A stretch of DNA of 64,000 nucleotides from an uncultured Bacteroidia bacterium (GCA_902769525.1 CACXPG010000007.1:103910-167909); one strand, 5' to 3'. Counted from the first letter of the stretch, positions 27,210 through 36,886 are shown. The notes: generated by a model not told the origin, from the sequence alone. Made by a program: numbers and translations.

Positions 27210-29660
27210 CTAATAGATTTCAAGCGGCGGCAGGAAGAAATTCTGGCCGTCGCTTTCTCCTGTTACAGTGATTCTTACGCTCTTGACACAGGTGTCTGGA
27301 GTAAGAACTATGCGGCTGCAGTCAACCTCTGTCTTTCCCTTGTAGTTGACACCATCTTCAGAGTATTCAGCATAACCTTCCGTAAGTCCGTAGAAGTCTA
27401 CATTTGCTCTTCCTGTCACAATGTCAATCACCGAGCATTTTACCGGTTCATCAAATATGAAAGTTATGTAGTCTCCTGCCTTTGCCCTGCCCTCAAATCT
27501 GCAGTATGCTTTCTCCTTATATTCCTTGAGGATGCTGAGGTTTTTCTCCGATGCTCTCATATTGGTCTCGATTTCAAAATGAGGCACCATGCGGACAGTT
27601 TGCAGCGGCATGTTTGAAACAGCGACTCCGACAGAATGGAGGGTGTCAGAAACAAATGTTGCAAACCTGTAATTTGCAATGTCTCTGGTAATTATAGGTT
27701 CGGTATAGACATACTTGTAGTTTGTGGTGTCTTTCTGGCCCCTTATGTTTCCGATCTCGGTCTGTGGAGAAACTATGGCATATTTTACCACGGCTCCATC
27801 ATACGGAGGAGTAACCGTAATCTTGTAAGGCCGCATATAGGATTCGCTTCTGAGGACATCCAGCTTGGTGAATGCGACTGGCTCTGCCTTTACTTCAGGA
27901 TATGGAACCCTGAACCTTATTCCCATATTCTCAAGCCTTGCAAAATGAGCCTGTGTCAGACGGTCATAGAAATACTTGTAGTTGGCAGCACTGTCTGCAA
28001 TTGTGCGGCTTGTTCCCCATCCGGTTTCAGCCAGGGCGCAAAGTCTCGGGAACATCTGATATTCCACAAAATTCTCAGGTCTGTTTCCGAGTTCTTCCCA
28101 AAGTCCGGCTTGCACTCCAACCACGTGTTTACGTGCTAGTTCCAGATTTGAAGCGGCCTTGCCTGCATCTTTTCCGGCAGATGCAAGCTTAATTGGATCG
28201 TATGAATAGGTTATCTCCAGCGGAATAACTCTTGCCCAGTTATGTCCTCTTTCAATAGGAGACTGCTGCATATCCAGATAGACATATTCGGCAGCCTGCA
28301 TCACACAGTCAAATCCGTTCTGCACGGCCATCGGCCCCCACTTCTTGCTGTGCCATACATATATCAGAGAATTATCCTTGATGTCATCGGCATACATTAT
28401 CTCTTCCCATCCTGCAATCTTCTTCCCGTATTTTTTTGCAATGGCGTTCACCCTTGACACGAAATAGAAATGGAGCTGCTCGTCATCCTTCATTCCCATC
28501 TTTTTCATAAGAGCCTGACAGTCCGGGCATTTCTGCCAGTTGAAACGGTTGACTTCGTCTCCTCCCATATTGATGATGCCGGAAGGAAACATTTCTGCCA
28601 TCTCCTTTATGATTTTCTCGATAATCTCATAGTTACTTTCCTTTGCCACGCACCAGATTTCACGGCTGAATCCGGTCTCGTTGATAGATGTGTCTTCAGG
28701 AAATTCGCATAGGATTTCAGGATAGCTGCCGGCTATCGCGGCGCTGTGCCCCGGAGTCTCAATCTCTGGAATAATCTCTATTCCCCTGTCAGCGGCATAC
28801 TTTACTATATCCTTGATCTGCTGCTGGGTATAGTATCCTCCATATCTCTTGTTCCCCGATCCGAAACTTGACGGAATCACTTCATCCGGTCCTCTCCACG
28901 CTCCCTTTTCCGTAAGCAGAGGCAGAGACTTTATCTCCACTCTCCAGCCCTGGTCATCCGTAAGATGCCAATGAAACTTGTTGAGCTTGTGGTAGGCCAT
29001 CCAGTCCAGCACCTTGTAGATATCCTCAGCCGGCCTCCAGGTCCTTGAAACATCCAGTTCAAAACCCCTGTATTCAAACTCCGGACGGTCTTTGATATTT
29101 CCTTGCGGAATCTCGATGTTTTTGACAAAATTTTTGTTGTTAAAGTTATAAACCTGAGGCGGCAGCATTTGAAGCAAAGAATGTATTCCGTTGATTATTC
29201 CGGGATAGTCATCGCCAATAATCATTATGAAGTTTTCTTCTACTATTATGAGATAGTAATCCTTGTCGGTCGATTCAGATTTAGGATTATGTATGGTGGC
29301 AAGATTGACGCTTTGTCTGGCGCTTTTCATATACTCTTCTTCCGTCATTATAAAAATCGCGGTAGCCTTGTGATTCTTTTTGATTTTCTTCAAGACGTTT
29401 AATCTGCTGCCAATGACATTGCCGATATGCTTCGACAAATAATATCCTGCAAATTGGTTTTCGCATACAATGACGGTGTTCTTGTCCAGGACAAAAGGTT
29501 TAGCGTTCAGGTCATAGGTTACACTCTTGGGCTGAGGTATCAGCTTGGTGTAAGGGTTGTTTTTGTCAAAGTGGTTTTCTGCTTCCTGGGCAAGAAGGAA
29601 TTGCGGGGAAAATAATGCGGCCGCAAGGGCGATTGTTGTGAATAACCGTCTGATCTGCAT
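27210..29660 (-). CDS. Secreted beta-N-acetylhexosaminidase, GH20
   Basis: The 816-residue protein has a signal peptide ending FLLAQ, a GH20b-like alpha/beta domain, and a TIM barrel with the catalytic Asp-Glu pair in MGGDEVNRFNW near residue 365. HWHLTDDQGWRVEIKSLPLLTEKGAWR and EIIPEIETPGHSAA are family hallmarks. The C-terminal 200 residues hold a chitobiase-like and a beta-rich module that may bind sugar. It removes terminal GlcNAc or GalNAc from glycans by substrate-assisted catalysis, most likely for host mucin or dietary glycan breakdown. It lies 28 bp after three DUF4251-like genes and probably shares their transcript. No SusC/SusD pair is near. Confidence 0.95.
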   Translation of the reverse strand: MQIRRLFTTIALAAALFSPQFLLAQEAENHFDKNNPYTKLIPQPKSVTYDLNAKPFVLDKNTVIVCENQFAGYYLSKHIGNVIGSRLNVLKKIKKNHKATAIFIMTEEEYMKSARQSVNLATIHNPKSESTDKDYYLIIVEENFIMIIGDDYPGIINGIHSLLQMLPPQVYNFNNKNFVKNIEIPQGNIKDRPEFEYRGFELDVSRTWRPAEDIYKVLDWMAYHKLNKFHWHLTDDQGWRVEIKSLPLLTEKGAWRGPDEVIPSSFGSGNKRYGGYYTQQQIKDIVKYAADRGIEIIPEIETPGHSAAIAGSYPEILCEFPEDTSINETGFSREIWCVAKESNYEIIEKIIKEMAEMFPSGIINMGGDEVNRFNWQKCPDCQALMKKMGMKDDEQLHFYFVSRVNAIAKKYGKKIAGWEEIMYADDIKDNSLIYVWHSKKWGPMAVQNGFDCVMQAAEYVYLDMQQSPIERGHNWARVIPLEITYSYDPIKLASAGKDAGKAASNLELARKHVVGVQAGLWEELGNRPENFVEYQMFPRLCALAETGWGTSRTIADSAANYKYFYDRLTQAHFARLENMGIRFRVPYPEVKAEPVAFTKLDVLRSESYMRPYKITVTPPYDGAVVKYAIVSPQTEIGNIRGQKDTTNYKYVYTEPIITRDIANYRFATFVSDTLHSVGVAVSNMPLQTVRMVPHFEIETNMRASEKNLSILKEYKEKAYCRFEGRAKAGDYITFIFDEPVKCSVIDIVTGRANVDFYGLTEGYAEYSEDGVNYKGKTEVDCSRIVLTPDTCVKSVRITVTGESDGQNFFLPPLEIY

Positions 29661-29688
29661 AGAATTCTGTCGGGATAAAAATGAAAAA

Positions 29689-30210
29689 CTATTTCTTTTC
29701 TTTCTTTACAGGCCTTTTTTCGAAGTGGCCGGTATAGTTGATGAAGTCTCTGTACTGAGAGTCTACCTTTATGTATGCAATGCCGTTGTAGTAAACCTCG
29801 ACGGTGACATAGAAAATCTCATAATTGTAACGGTTTTCAAAGCTGAATTCCAGGAGGGCGTCGCATTTTCTTCTCGGTGGATTCAGCGTGGTCTTAACAT
29901 TGACCGGAACATTGTCCGCGTCAACAGCAATGGCATCTTCGTTAGGGAAGGAAAAGTCCGCCCTTCCGATGTAAGGAAGATAACACTTGAGCAGTCCGTC
30001 CTTGATAGAAACAGTGTAGCCCTCCATACTTTCTTTCTGCGGGAAAGCCCTTGGCTGGATACGGTCTATCACGATGTAAACGTCTGTGTTCTGGATAGCG
30101 TCTTTAACAAGAGCCGCTGTCTCCTCTTTTTCCTGAGGAGTCTGGACGAATGCTCCGCAGCCTGCAATGATAAAGGCTACGGCCAAAACTGTCAATCGTT
30201 TGATAAGCAT
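29689..30210 (-). CDS. DUF4251-like lipoprotein, third of three tandem copies
   Basis: The 173-residue protein has a lipobox (FIIAGC, Cys18) and one globular domain with the pattern GYTVSIKDGLLKCYLPYIGRADFS and FINYTGHFEKRPVKKEKK. This matches the Bacteroidota DUF4251 family as I remember it, where a conserved SYLPYFGRA-like motif is typical. The function of the family is not known. It is about 60 percent identical by eye to the next gene upstream, so it arose by tandem duplication. It lies 15 bp after that copy and 28 bp before the hexosaminidase. Confidence 0.75.
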   Translation of the reverse strand: MLIKRLTVLAVAFIIAGCGAFVQTPQEKEETAALVKDAIQNTDVYIVIDRIQPRAFPQKESMEGYTVSIKDGLLKCYLPYIGRADFSFPNEDAIAVDADNVPVNVKTTLNPPRRKCDALLEFSFENRYNYEIFYVTVEVYYNGIAYIKVDSQYRDFINYTGHFEKRPVKKEKK

Positions 30211-30225
30211 GTTATTCTTATTTAA

Positions 30226-30837
30226 CTAATTATTGTTTTCTTTCTGTACTGGACGCTGCTCGAGATGTCCGTTATAGTTGATGAAATCTCTGTACTGGCT
30301 TTCAACCCTCACGTATGCCGTTCCGTTCTTGAAAATGTCTATCTGGAAATAGAAAACCTCAGAATTGTATCTGCTCTTGAAGGTGAATTCGACCAGAGCG
30401 TAGCATTTCTTGTAAGGAGGGTTGTAGGTTACCTTTGTCTTGACCGGAACCTTGTTTGCGTCAATGGCAATGGCATTCTCGTCGGAGAAGGAATATCTTA
30501 CCTCGCCGATGTAAGGAAGGTAGCATTTGAGGATACCGTCCTTGATGGAGATGGTATAGCCGTCCAGAGTCTCCTTCTGAGGAAGTTTTCTTGGAACAAT
30601 GCGATCTATTTCTATGTAGAGGTCCTGGTTTTCAACAGAATTCATTACCAGAGCCTCTGCAGCGGAAACTGCAGGCACAGGCATTGCGGCATCCTCCATA
30701 GGCGCCGGCATGGCACCCGCTTCATCCAGAGGTGCCGGAACGGCTCCTCCTATTACAGAGCTGGCTTTCCTGGATGTTCCGCAGCTTGCAAGAAGCAAGG
30801 CCGCAAAGGCAACAGAAAAGATTCTGAGAGTTTTCAT
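30226..30837 (-). CDS. DUF4251-like lipoprotein, second of three tandem copies
   Basis: The 203-residue protein has a lipobox (LLASC, Cys19) and, between the lipid anchor and the domain, a low-complexity stretch rich in Ala, Pro and Met (residues 33-60, repeated APL/PAPMEDAAMPVP-like words) that the other copies lack. The domain carries GYTISIKDGILKCYLPYIGEVRYS and FINYNGHLEQRPVQK. No enzyme motif is visible. The neighbours are the first copy (2-bp gap) and third copy (15-bp gap). Confidence 0.75.
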   Translation of the reverse strand: MKTLRIFSVAFAALLLASCGTSRKASSVIGGAVPAPLDEAGAMPAPMEDAAMPVPAVSAAEALVMNSVENQDLYIEIDRIVPRKLPQKETLDGYTISIKDGILKCYLPYIGEVRYSFSDENAIAIDANKVPVKTKVTYNPPYKKCYALVEFTFKSRYNSEVFYFQIDIFKNGTAYVRVESQYRDFINYNGHLEQRPVQKENNN

Positions 30838-30839
30838 AA

Positions 30840-31436
30840 TTATTCCGTGAGAGAGTTTTCTTCCTTAGGGGCAGGTCTTTCAACAACCTCACCCTCGTAT
30901 GACATGGACTCAAAGCCAGGAACTTCCACCATTGCGTAAACTTTTCCTGACTGATATACCTGGATGGTCATTGTAACCTGAATGGCCTGAGAGTCCTTGT
31001 CTGTGTCGTTGTTCCAGAAAATGCTTCTGAACAGGTAGCTTTTCTGCTTCTCGTTCCATCCTCCGAATATGGTGGTTATCTGATTGTTGGCTATGATGCT
31101 TATGTCTGTGTTAGCCAGACTGTAGGCCTGCCTCGACTTGGTTTCTGCAAGGCCTTCGAAAGGCAGATTGCAGGAGATGTGGTCTCCGGTAAGGTCTATG
31201 AAATTGATGGTTCCGGAACCGATAGTCTGATAGTTGAAGTTAAAATTGTTGTTCTTGTTGAAGCATCTGAAAACAGAAACATAGAGATTCTTTCTGGACG
31301 CTCCGTCGTTGACCATCTTGGCAATTCTTTCTTTCTTCTCCTTGTTGGTCTCTTTTTTCTTTTTCTGGGAGTAGGCAGGCATGCAGACCATAATAGCTGC
31401 AGCAAGGCACACTGCCATTGTCAAAACCTTTTTCAT
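30840..31436 (-). CDS. DUF4251-like secreted protein, first and most divergent of three
   Basis: The 198-residue protein has a cleavable signal peptide (MKKVLTMAVCLAAAIMVCMPAYSQ) with no obvious lipobox, then a Lys/Glu-rich stretch (KKKKETNKEKKERIAKM), then a domain that follows the same order of blocks as the two downstream copies (ISCNLPFEGLAETKSRQAYSLANTDISI; MSYEGEVVERP near the end). The match to DUF4251 is weaker than for the other two. A -7 box about 55 bases upstream suggests that it heads the four-gene transcript that ends with the hexosaminidase. Confidence 0.65.
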   Translation of the reverse strand: MKKVLTMAVCLAAAIMVCMPAYSQKKKKETNKEKKERIAKMVNDGASRKNLYVSVFRCFNKNNNFNFNYQTIGSGTINFIDLTGDHISCNLPFEGLAETKSRQAYSLANTDISIIANNQITTIFGGWNEKQKSYLFRSIFWNNDTDKDSQAIQVTMTIQVYQSGKVYAMVEVPGFESMSYEGEVVERPAPKEENSLTE

Positions 31437-31490
31437 GACTTGTATTTTAATTTATTGCAATCGTTGAAGCAAATATTTCACCAAACCAAA

Positions 31491-31498
31491 CAAATATA
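31491..31498 (-). promoter_or_regulatory. -7 promoter box TATATTTG for the DUF4251/GH20 operon
   Basis: An exact TAnnTTTG match, 54 bases upstream of the first DUF4251-like ATG. Confidence 0.45.
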
Positions 31499-31581
31499 AT
31501 GATTTAATCTTTTGAAATGGCGGAAAAAATGGTTAAAATTGTAGATGATTTCAAAAATCGCAAATAATTAATCTTATAAAA

Positions 31582-33531
31582 ATGTCAGATACAAAACTTA
31601 TATCCAATATTCCTGACGGTCCGCTGTCGGAAAAATGGAAAAAGCGTAAGGCAGAAATTAAGGTTGTGAGTCCTGCAAACAAGAGAAAACTGGAAGTTAT
31701 CGTTGTGGGAACCGGCCTTGCAGGAGCGTCTGCCGCAGCCTCTCTCGGAGAGATGGGCTACAATGTAAAGATCTTCTGCATCAGCGATTCTCCAAGAAGA
31801 GCCCATTCTATTGCAGCTCAGGGAGGTATCAATGCAGCAAAGAACTATCAGAACGACAATGACTCCATCTATCGCCTGTTCGTTGATACTGTAAAGGGAG
31901 GAGACTTCCGCAGCCGAGAGGCTAATGTCTATCGTCTTGCCGAGGTGAGCAACCTGATTATCGACCACTGTGTTGCACAGGGAGTTCCTTTCGCAAGGGA
32001 ATATGGCGGACTGCTGGCCAACCGTTCATTCGGAGGTGCTCAGGTTAGCCGTACATTCTATGCAAGAGGCCAGACCGGACAGCAGCTGCTTCTGGGTGCA
32101 TACGCATCCCTGAACAAGGAAATCAAGAACGGTACAGTAAAGAGCTATCCAAGACACGAGATGCTGGACCTGGTTCTGATCAACGGCCAGGCAAAGGGTA
32201 TCATCGCCCGTAACATTGCAACCGGAGAAATCGAGAGATTCGGAGCTCACGCAGTTGTTATCGCAACCGGCGGTTACGGAAACGTTTACTTCCTCTCTAC
32301 CAACGCCATGAACTCCAACGGAAGTGCCGCATGGCAGTGCTACAAGAAGGGTGCTTTCTTCGGAAACCCTTGCTTTGCGCAGATCCACCCTACCTGTATT
32401 CCGGTTCACGGAACCCAGCAGTGCAAGCTTACCCTTATGAGCGAGTCGCTGAGAAACGACGGAAGAATTTGGGTTCCAAAGAAGATGGAAGACGTGCTCA
32501 AACTCCGCAAGGGAGAGATCAAAGCTTCCCAGATTCCTGAAGAAGACCGCGACTACTATCTTGAAAGAAGATATCCAGCATTCGGAAACCTTGTTCCTCG
32601 TGATATCGCGTCACGTGCGGCAAAGGAAAGATGCGATGCCGGATACGGCGTGAACGAGACCGGAAAAGCAGTGTTCCTGGACTTCAAGACCGCCATCGAA
32701 AGGCTCGGCGAAGACAAGATCCGCGAGCGTTACGGCAACCTCTTCCAGATGTATGAGGAAATCACGGACGTAGACGCCTACAAGGAGCCTATGATGATAT
32801 ACCCTGCTATCCACTACACGATGGGAGGTCTCTGGGTTGACTATGACCTTCAGACTACCATCCCTGGATTGTTTGCAATAGGCGAGGCCAACTTCTCAGA
32901 CCACGGCGGAAACCGTCTTGGAGCATCCGCTCTGATGCAGGGTCTGGCAGACGGATATTTTATCCTGCCTTACACTATCGGCGGATATCTTGCCAAGAAG
33001 ATTCAGGAGCCTAAGACAGATATCAACGCCCCTGAGTTCGACGAGGCAGAGAAAGCTGTCAAGGAACGTATTGCAAAACTGTTTGCAATCAAGGGAAAGA
33101 AATCCCCTGACGAAATCCACAAGGAACTTGGAAACATCATGTGGGAATATGTCGGAATGGGACGTACAGAGGAGGGCCTGAAGAAGGCTATCGTTGAAAT
33201 CAAGCGCCTGAAGGAAGAGTTCTGGAAGAACGTTTATGTTTCCGGAGAAAACGGAGAGTTCAACCAGGAGCTCGAGAAGGCCATGAGGCTTGCAGACTTC
33301 TTCGAGATCGGCGACCTTATGGCTCGCGACGCTCTCAACAGAAGGGAAAGCTGCGGCGGACACTTCAGAGAGGAAATGCAGACCGAAGAGGGCGAGGCAA
33401 AGCGTGACGACGAAAACTTCATGTATGTTTCAGCCTGGGAATACAAGGGTGAGGACAAGGAGCCTGAACTCCATAAGGAACCTCTTGTATATGAAGGAAT
33501 TAAAGTAGCAACCAGAAATTATAAAGACTAG
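31582..33531 (+). CDS. frdA: Fumarate reductase/succinate dehydrogenase flavoprotein subunit
   Basis: The 649-residue protein carries the FAD site [22 protein letters not shown], the histidyl-FAD segment [15 protein letters not shown], the substrate site near [31 protein letters not shown], the active-site [17 protein letters not shown] (catalytic Arg), and the second FAD region [25 protein letters not shown]. It matches the long Bacteroidota/epsilon type that pairs with a diheme cytochrome b. In Bacteroidales it catalyses fumarate reduction in succinate-forming fermentation and anaerobic respiration. The iron-sulfur gene follows after 3 bp. The usual upstream cytochrome b gene is absent: the upstream gap is 145 bp and the next gene is unrelated. 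Confidence 0.95.
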   Translation: MSDTKLISNIPDGPLSEKWKKRKAEIKVVSPANKRKLEVIVVGTGLAGASAAASLGEMGYNVKIFCISDSPRRAHSIAAQGGINAAKNYQNDNDSIYRLFVDTVKGGDFRSREANVYRLAEVSNLIIDHCVAQGVPFAREYGGLLANRSFGGAQVSRTFYARGQTGQQLLLGAYASLNKEIKNGTVKSYPRHEMLDLVLINGQAKGIIARNIATGEIERFGAHAVVIATGGYGNVYFLSTNAMNSNGSAAWQCYKKGAFFGNPCFAQIHPTCIPVHGTQQCKLTLMSESLRNDGRIWVPKKMEDVLKLRKGEIKASQIPEEDRDYYLERRYPAFGNLVPRDIASRAAKERCDAGYGVNETGKAVFLDFKTAIERLGEDKIRERYGNLFQMYEEITDVDAYKEPMMIYPAIHYTMGGLWVDYDLQTTIPGLFAIGEANFSDHGGNRLGASALMQGLADGYFILPYTIGGYLAKKIQEPKTDINAPEFDEAEKAVKERIAKLFAIKGKKSPDEIHKELGNIMWEYVGMGRTEEGLKKAIVEIKRLKEEFWKNVYVSGENGEFNQELEKAMRLADFFEIGDLMARDALNRRESCGGHFREEMQTEEGEAKRDDENFMYVSAWEYKGEDKEPELHKEPLVYEGIKVATRNYKD

Positions 33532-33534
33532 TCT

Positions 33535-34365
33535 ATGAAATTCACTATAAAAGTTTGGAGACAGAAAAATGCCAAGACAAAAGGGCATTTTGAGACTTAT
33601 AAGGTTGACAACATAAGTCCTGATTCTTCCTTCCTTGAGATGCTTGACATTCTCAACGACCAGCTGGTTCACCAGAACTCCGATCCTGTTGCTTTCAGCA
33701 AAGGATGCGAAGGTGGCGAGGCTTGCTCAGGCGAGAAATACAAACAGGCCAAGGCAGCCGGCAAGGCTCTTCCTATCAGCTTTGACCACGACTGCCGTGA
33801 GGGTATCTGCGGAGCTTGCTCCCTGTACATCAACGGAAGGGCCCATGGTCCTGAGAACGAGGTAACAACCTGCCAGCTGTTCATGCGCAAGTTCAAGGAC
33901 GGCAGCACCATCACCATCGAACCTTGGAGAAGTGCTGCTTTCCCAGTAATCAAGGACCTTGTAGTAGACCGTAGCGCCCTTGACAAGATCATGCAGGCCG
34001 GCGGTTTCGTAGATGTAAGGACCGGAAGCGCCCAGGATGCCAACAGCATCCTCATTCCTAAGGAAAAGGCAGACGAGAGTATGGACGCTGCAAGCTGCAT
34101 CGGATGCGGTGCCTGCGTTGCAACCTGCAAGAACGGCTCTGCAATGCTGTTCATCGGCGCAAGAGTCAGCTCACTTGCCCTCCTTCCTCAGGGAAAGGTA
34201 GAGAGCACCAGAAGGGCCATCAACATGATTGCCAAGATGGACGAACTCGGATTCGGTAACTGCACCAACACCAGGGCTTGCGAAATGGAATGCCCTAAGC
34301 ACGTGACTATCAGCCACATTGCAAGGCTCAACCGCGAGTTCCTGAAAGGTTACCTGAAAAAGTAA
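33535..34365 (+). CDS. frdB: Fumarate reductase/succinate dehydrogenase iron-sulfur subunit
   Basis: The 276-residue protein carries electrons from the membrane quinol site to FrdA. [2Fe-2S] ligands are Cys87, Cys92, Cys95 and Cys113 ([10 protein letters not shown] and TTC). The [4Fe-4S] ligands are Cys188, Cys191, Cys194 and Cys253, and the [3Fe-4S] ligands are Cys198, Cys243 and Cys249, in the standard order. It is about 25 residues longer than FrdB of Bacteroides as I remember it; the extra part, about residues 55-79, lies just before the first cluster and brings two added cysteines (Cys58, Cys64). Its gene ends 20 bp before a terminator. Confidence 0.94.
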   Translation: MKFTIKVWRQKNAKTKGHFETYKVDNISPDSSFLEMLDILNDQLVHQNSDPVAFSKGCEGGEACSGEKYKQAKAAGKALPISFDHDCREGICGACSLYINGRAHGPENEVTTCQLFMRKFKDGSTITIEPWRSAAFPVIKDLVVDRSALDKIMQAGGFVDVRTGSAQDANSILIPKEKADESMDAASCIGCGACVATCKNGSAMLFIGARVSSLALLPQGKVESTRRAINMIAKMDELGFGNCTNTRACEMECPKHVTISHIARLNREFLKGYLKK

Positions 34366-34384
34366 AGACCGCGTTGTCAAAATG

Positions 34385-34418
34385 AAATAGCCGCTGAATC
34401 CCAGCGGCTATTTTTTTA
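34385..34418 (+). terminator. Rho-independent terminator after frdB
   Basis: Arms AAATAGCCGCTG and CAGCGGCTATTT enclose a short loop and are followed by a run of T. The T-run overlaps the end of hflX. Confidence 0.85.
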
Positions 34419-35609
34419 TTCAAATTCAAGTTCATCGAAGTTTTGCCAGAGAAAGCCGGTGAAAAGATATCTGCCCCTGATGGTTTCACCTACCATTTTA
34501 TAGAGGTCATTTCTCAGTTTGTCTATGCCAATCTTTTCCTTGGCGGAAATGAATATTGCCGGGGAGTTTTCCTTTGCCACCCAGGATTCTTCAAGCTGAC
34601 GGAGCGAGATGTTGCCGGGGCGGTCCTCACTGAGGTCGAATTCGCTCTTAGGCTTGAACTTATATGCGTCTATCTTGTTGAAAACCATAAAGACAGGCTT
34701 GTTGGCGGCACCGATTTCCTCTAGGGTTTTCTTTACCACCTTTATCTGGTCTTCAAAGTTAGGATGGCTTACGTCCACCACGTGAAGGAGGAGGTCTGCT
34801 TCCCTGACTTCATCAAGCGTGCTCTTGAAAGATTCCACAAGTTGGTGAGGAAGTTTTCGGATGAAGCCTACGGTATCGCTGAGGAGGAAAGGAGTGTTGT
34901 CTATAACCACCTTTCTTACGGTTGTGTCCAGGGTGGCGAAGAGCTTGTTTTCCGCAAAGACCTGGCTCTTGGAGAGAAGGTTCATTATAGTGCTCTTTCC
35001 AACATTGGTATAGCCTACAAGCGAGACTCTTACCATGCTTCCGCGATGGCTTCTCTGGGTGGCCATCTGGCGGTCTATCTTCTTGAGCTGGTCTTTAAGC
35101 TGCGAGATCTTGTCCATTACTATACGGCGGTCTGTCTCCAGCTGCTTTTCACCGGCTCCGCCACGGGTTCCGCGACCTCCACGCTGTCTTTCCAGGTGGC
35201 TCCACATACCGGTAAGCCTCGGGAGGATGTACTGGTATCTTGCAAGCTGGACCTGGGTCTTGGCGTATGCCGTCTGGGCCCTCATCGCGAAAATATCCAG
35301 AATCAAAGACGTGCGGTCCAGAATAGAGCAGTTAAGCTCTTTTTCAAGGTTTCTCACCTGGGCGCCGGAAAGTTCATCGTCGAACACAGCCAGAGGTATC
35401 TCGTTCTGGGCGATGTATTCCTTTATCTCCTGAAGCTTGCCCTTGCCCACGTATGTGCTGGAATTCGGCTTGTCTATTCTCTGCAAAAACCTCTTGACAC
35501 CTTCTATAGAAGCTGTCATGGCCAGAAACTCCAGCTCGTCCAGATATTCGTTTGCCTGAAACTCCGTGATATCCGGAGTCACCGCGCTTATCAAAATAGC
35601 TTTCTCCAT
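34416..35609 (-). CDS. hflX: Ribosome-associated GTPase HflX
   Basis: The 397-residue protein has the N-terminal HflX domain (KPNSSTYVGKGKLQEIKEYI and VFDDELSGAQVRNLEKELNCSILDRTSLILDIFA), then the Gly-rich linker QRGGRGTRGGAGEKQLETDRR, then the G domain: G1 GYTNVGKST, G3 DTVGFIRKLPHQLVESF and G4 NKID. HflX splits stalled 70S ribosomes after stress. It stands alone on the minus strand between two plus-strand genes, and no clear -7 box was found upstream. Confidence 0.95.
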   Translation of the reverse strand: MEKAILISAVTPDITEFQANEYLDELEFLAMTASIEGVKRFLQRIDKPNSSTYVGKGKLQEIKEYIAQNEIPLAVFDDELSGAQVRNLEKELNCSILDRTSLILDIFAMRAQTAYAKTQVQLARYQYILPRLTGMWSHLERQRGGRGTRGGAGEKQLETDRRIVMDKISQLKDQLKKIDRQMATQRSHRGSMVRVSLVGYTNVGKSTIMNLLSKSQVFAENKLFATLDTTVRKVVIDNTPFLLSDTVGFIRKLPHQLVESFKSTLDEVREADLLLHVVDVSHPNFEDQIKVVKKTLEEIGAANKPVFMVFNKIDAYKFKPKSEFDLSEDRPGNISLRQLEESWVAKENSPAIFISAKEKIGIDKLRNDLYKMVGETIRGRYLFTGFLWQNFDELEFE

Positions 35610-35639
35610 AAACCGGGTGCAAGTTACTTATTTTTAAAC

Positions 35640-35647
35640 TAAATTTG
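35640..35647 (+). promoter_or_regulatory. -7 promoter box TAAATTTG for the P1-type peptidase gene
   Basis: An exact TAnnTTTG match. The GTG that would open the longest frame overlaps its last base, which argues against that start. Confidence 0.6.
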
Positions 35648-35670
35648 TGTTAACAATTCAAATGCTTGTT

Positions 35671-36831
35671 ATGTTGAAAAAATCATTGTTTTTGTTTTTA
35701 GTTTTAGCTGTCGTTATGGGAAGCGTAACTGAATCATCTGCACAGAAAAAGAGAATGAGAGACTATGGTCTTTCATACGGAGTGTTCAAAACCGGACAAT
35801 ATAATGCTATCACCGATGTATCGGGAGTTACCGTAGGCCAGGTGACACTGAATCAGGGAGAAGATATGCGAACCGGCGTAACCGCGATACTTCCACATCA
35901 GGGAAATATCTTCCGCAAGAAGGTTCCTGCAGCCATTTATCTGGGCAACGGTTTCGGAAAACTTGCCGGCTACAGCCAGGTAAAAGAACTTGGAAACATA
36001 GAGACCCCTATCATATTGACAAATACGCTGAGCATTGCGGCGGGTCTTGACGGTATCATAACCCATACAATCAACCAGCCAGGCAACGAAAACGTCAGAA
36101 GCGTTAACGGAGTCGTGGGAGAAACCAACGACGGCGGCCTGAACAACATCAGGGCAAGATATGTGAAGCCTGAGCACGTGCTCCAGGCAATCGCCCAGGC
36201 AAAAGGCGGCCCTGTGGAAGAAGGATGCGTCGGAGCCGGAACGGGTACGGTCTGCTTCAGCTGGAAAGGCGGAATCGGCACCTCGTCAAGAGTGCTTCCG
36301 GATGACCTCGGCGGATATACGGTCGGTGTTCTGGTACAGACCAACTATGGCGGAATCCTGGAAATCTGCGGAGTGGAAGTAGGAAGAAAACTCAAGGACT
36401 ATTCTTTCCGCAAGAGCGTGGAGGCTGAGGCTAAAAAGGAAGAGGCCAAGAAGGGCGACGGCTCCTGCATGATAGTGGTTGCCACGGATGCTCCCGTAGA
36501 CGCCCGCCAGCTTGAAAGAATGGCAAAACGAGCCTTTATGGCACTGGCCAAGACAGGAAGCTTTGCCTCCAACGGAAGCGGAGACTATGTTATAGCTTTC
36601 TCTGTCTGCCCGGAGAACCTGATTGAAGGAGAAGAAACCCACACATTCAAGGTTCTGGACAATGACCAGATGTCCCCGATGTTCGAGGCAACAGTCGAAG
36701 CAACTGCAGAGGCTCTGTGGAACAGCCTGTTTGCCGCAGAAACCACCAAAGGATACAACGGAAAGGTTATAGAGGCCCTGCCTGTGGAAAAGGTCGTGAA
36801 GATGATAAAGAAGGAGAAGGGAATCAAATAA
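35671..36831 (+). CDS. Secreted P1-family (DmpA/BapA-like) peptidase
   Basis: The start is set at 35671 (MLKKSLFLFLVLAVVMG), giving 386 residues with a signal peptide ending near SSAQ; an ATG at 35662 is the alternative. The fold is that of the self-cleaving DmpA aminopeptidases: ITDVSGVTVGQVTL near the N-terminus, AIYLGNGFGKLAG, the Asn-rich NGVVGETNDGGLNNIRA, and the processing site around GGIGTSSRVLP, where cleavage before Ser frees the nucleophile. Products release N-terminal residues from D-, L- or beta-peptides. It is a single-gene unit with its own promoter and a terminator. Confidence 0.88.
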   Translation: MLKKSLFLFLVLAVVMGSVTESSAQKKRMRDYGLSYGVFKTGQYNAITDVSGVTVGQVTLNQGEDMRTGVTAILPHQGNIFRKKVPAAIYLGNGFGKLAGYSQVKELGNIETPIILTNTLSIAAGLDGIITHTINQPGNENVRSVNGVVGETNDGGLNNIRARYVKPEHVLQAIAQAKGGPVEEGCVGAGTGTVCFSWKGGIGTSSRVLPDDLGGYTVGVLVQTNYGGILEICGVEVGRKLKDYSFRKSVEAEAKKEEAKKGDGSCMIVVATDAPVDARQLERMAKRAFMALAKTGSFASNGSGDYVIAFSVCPENLIEGEETHTFKVLDNDQMSPMFEATVEATAEALWNSLFAAETTKGYNGKVIEALPVEKVVKMIKKEKGIK

Positions 36832-36850
36832 CCCGTAATGAAAGAGCAAT

Positions 36851-36886
36851 AAAAAACGCTGACCGTATGGCCAGCGTTTTTGTTTT
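36851..36886. terminator. Bidirectional terminator between the P1 peptidase gene and tonB
   Basis: AAAAACGCTG and CAGCGTTTTT arms flank a short loop, with A-runs on the left and T-runs on the right, so both converging genes can end here. Confidence 0.85.

Noticed and set aside
32592..32607. A third parS-like word, TGTTCCTCGTGATATC, in frdA
   Set aside because: Only the left half matches; it lies in conserved FrdA coding sequence (VPRDI) and is most simply explained by the protein.
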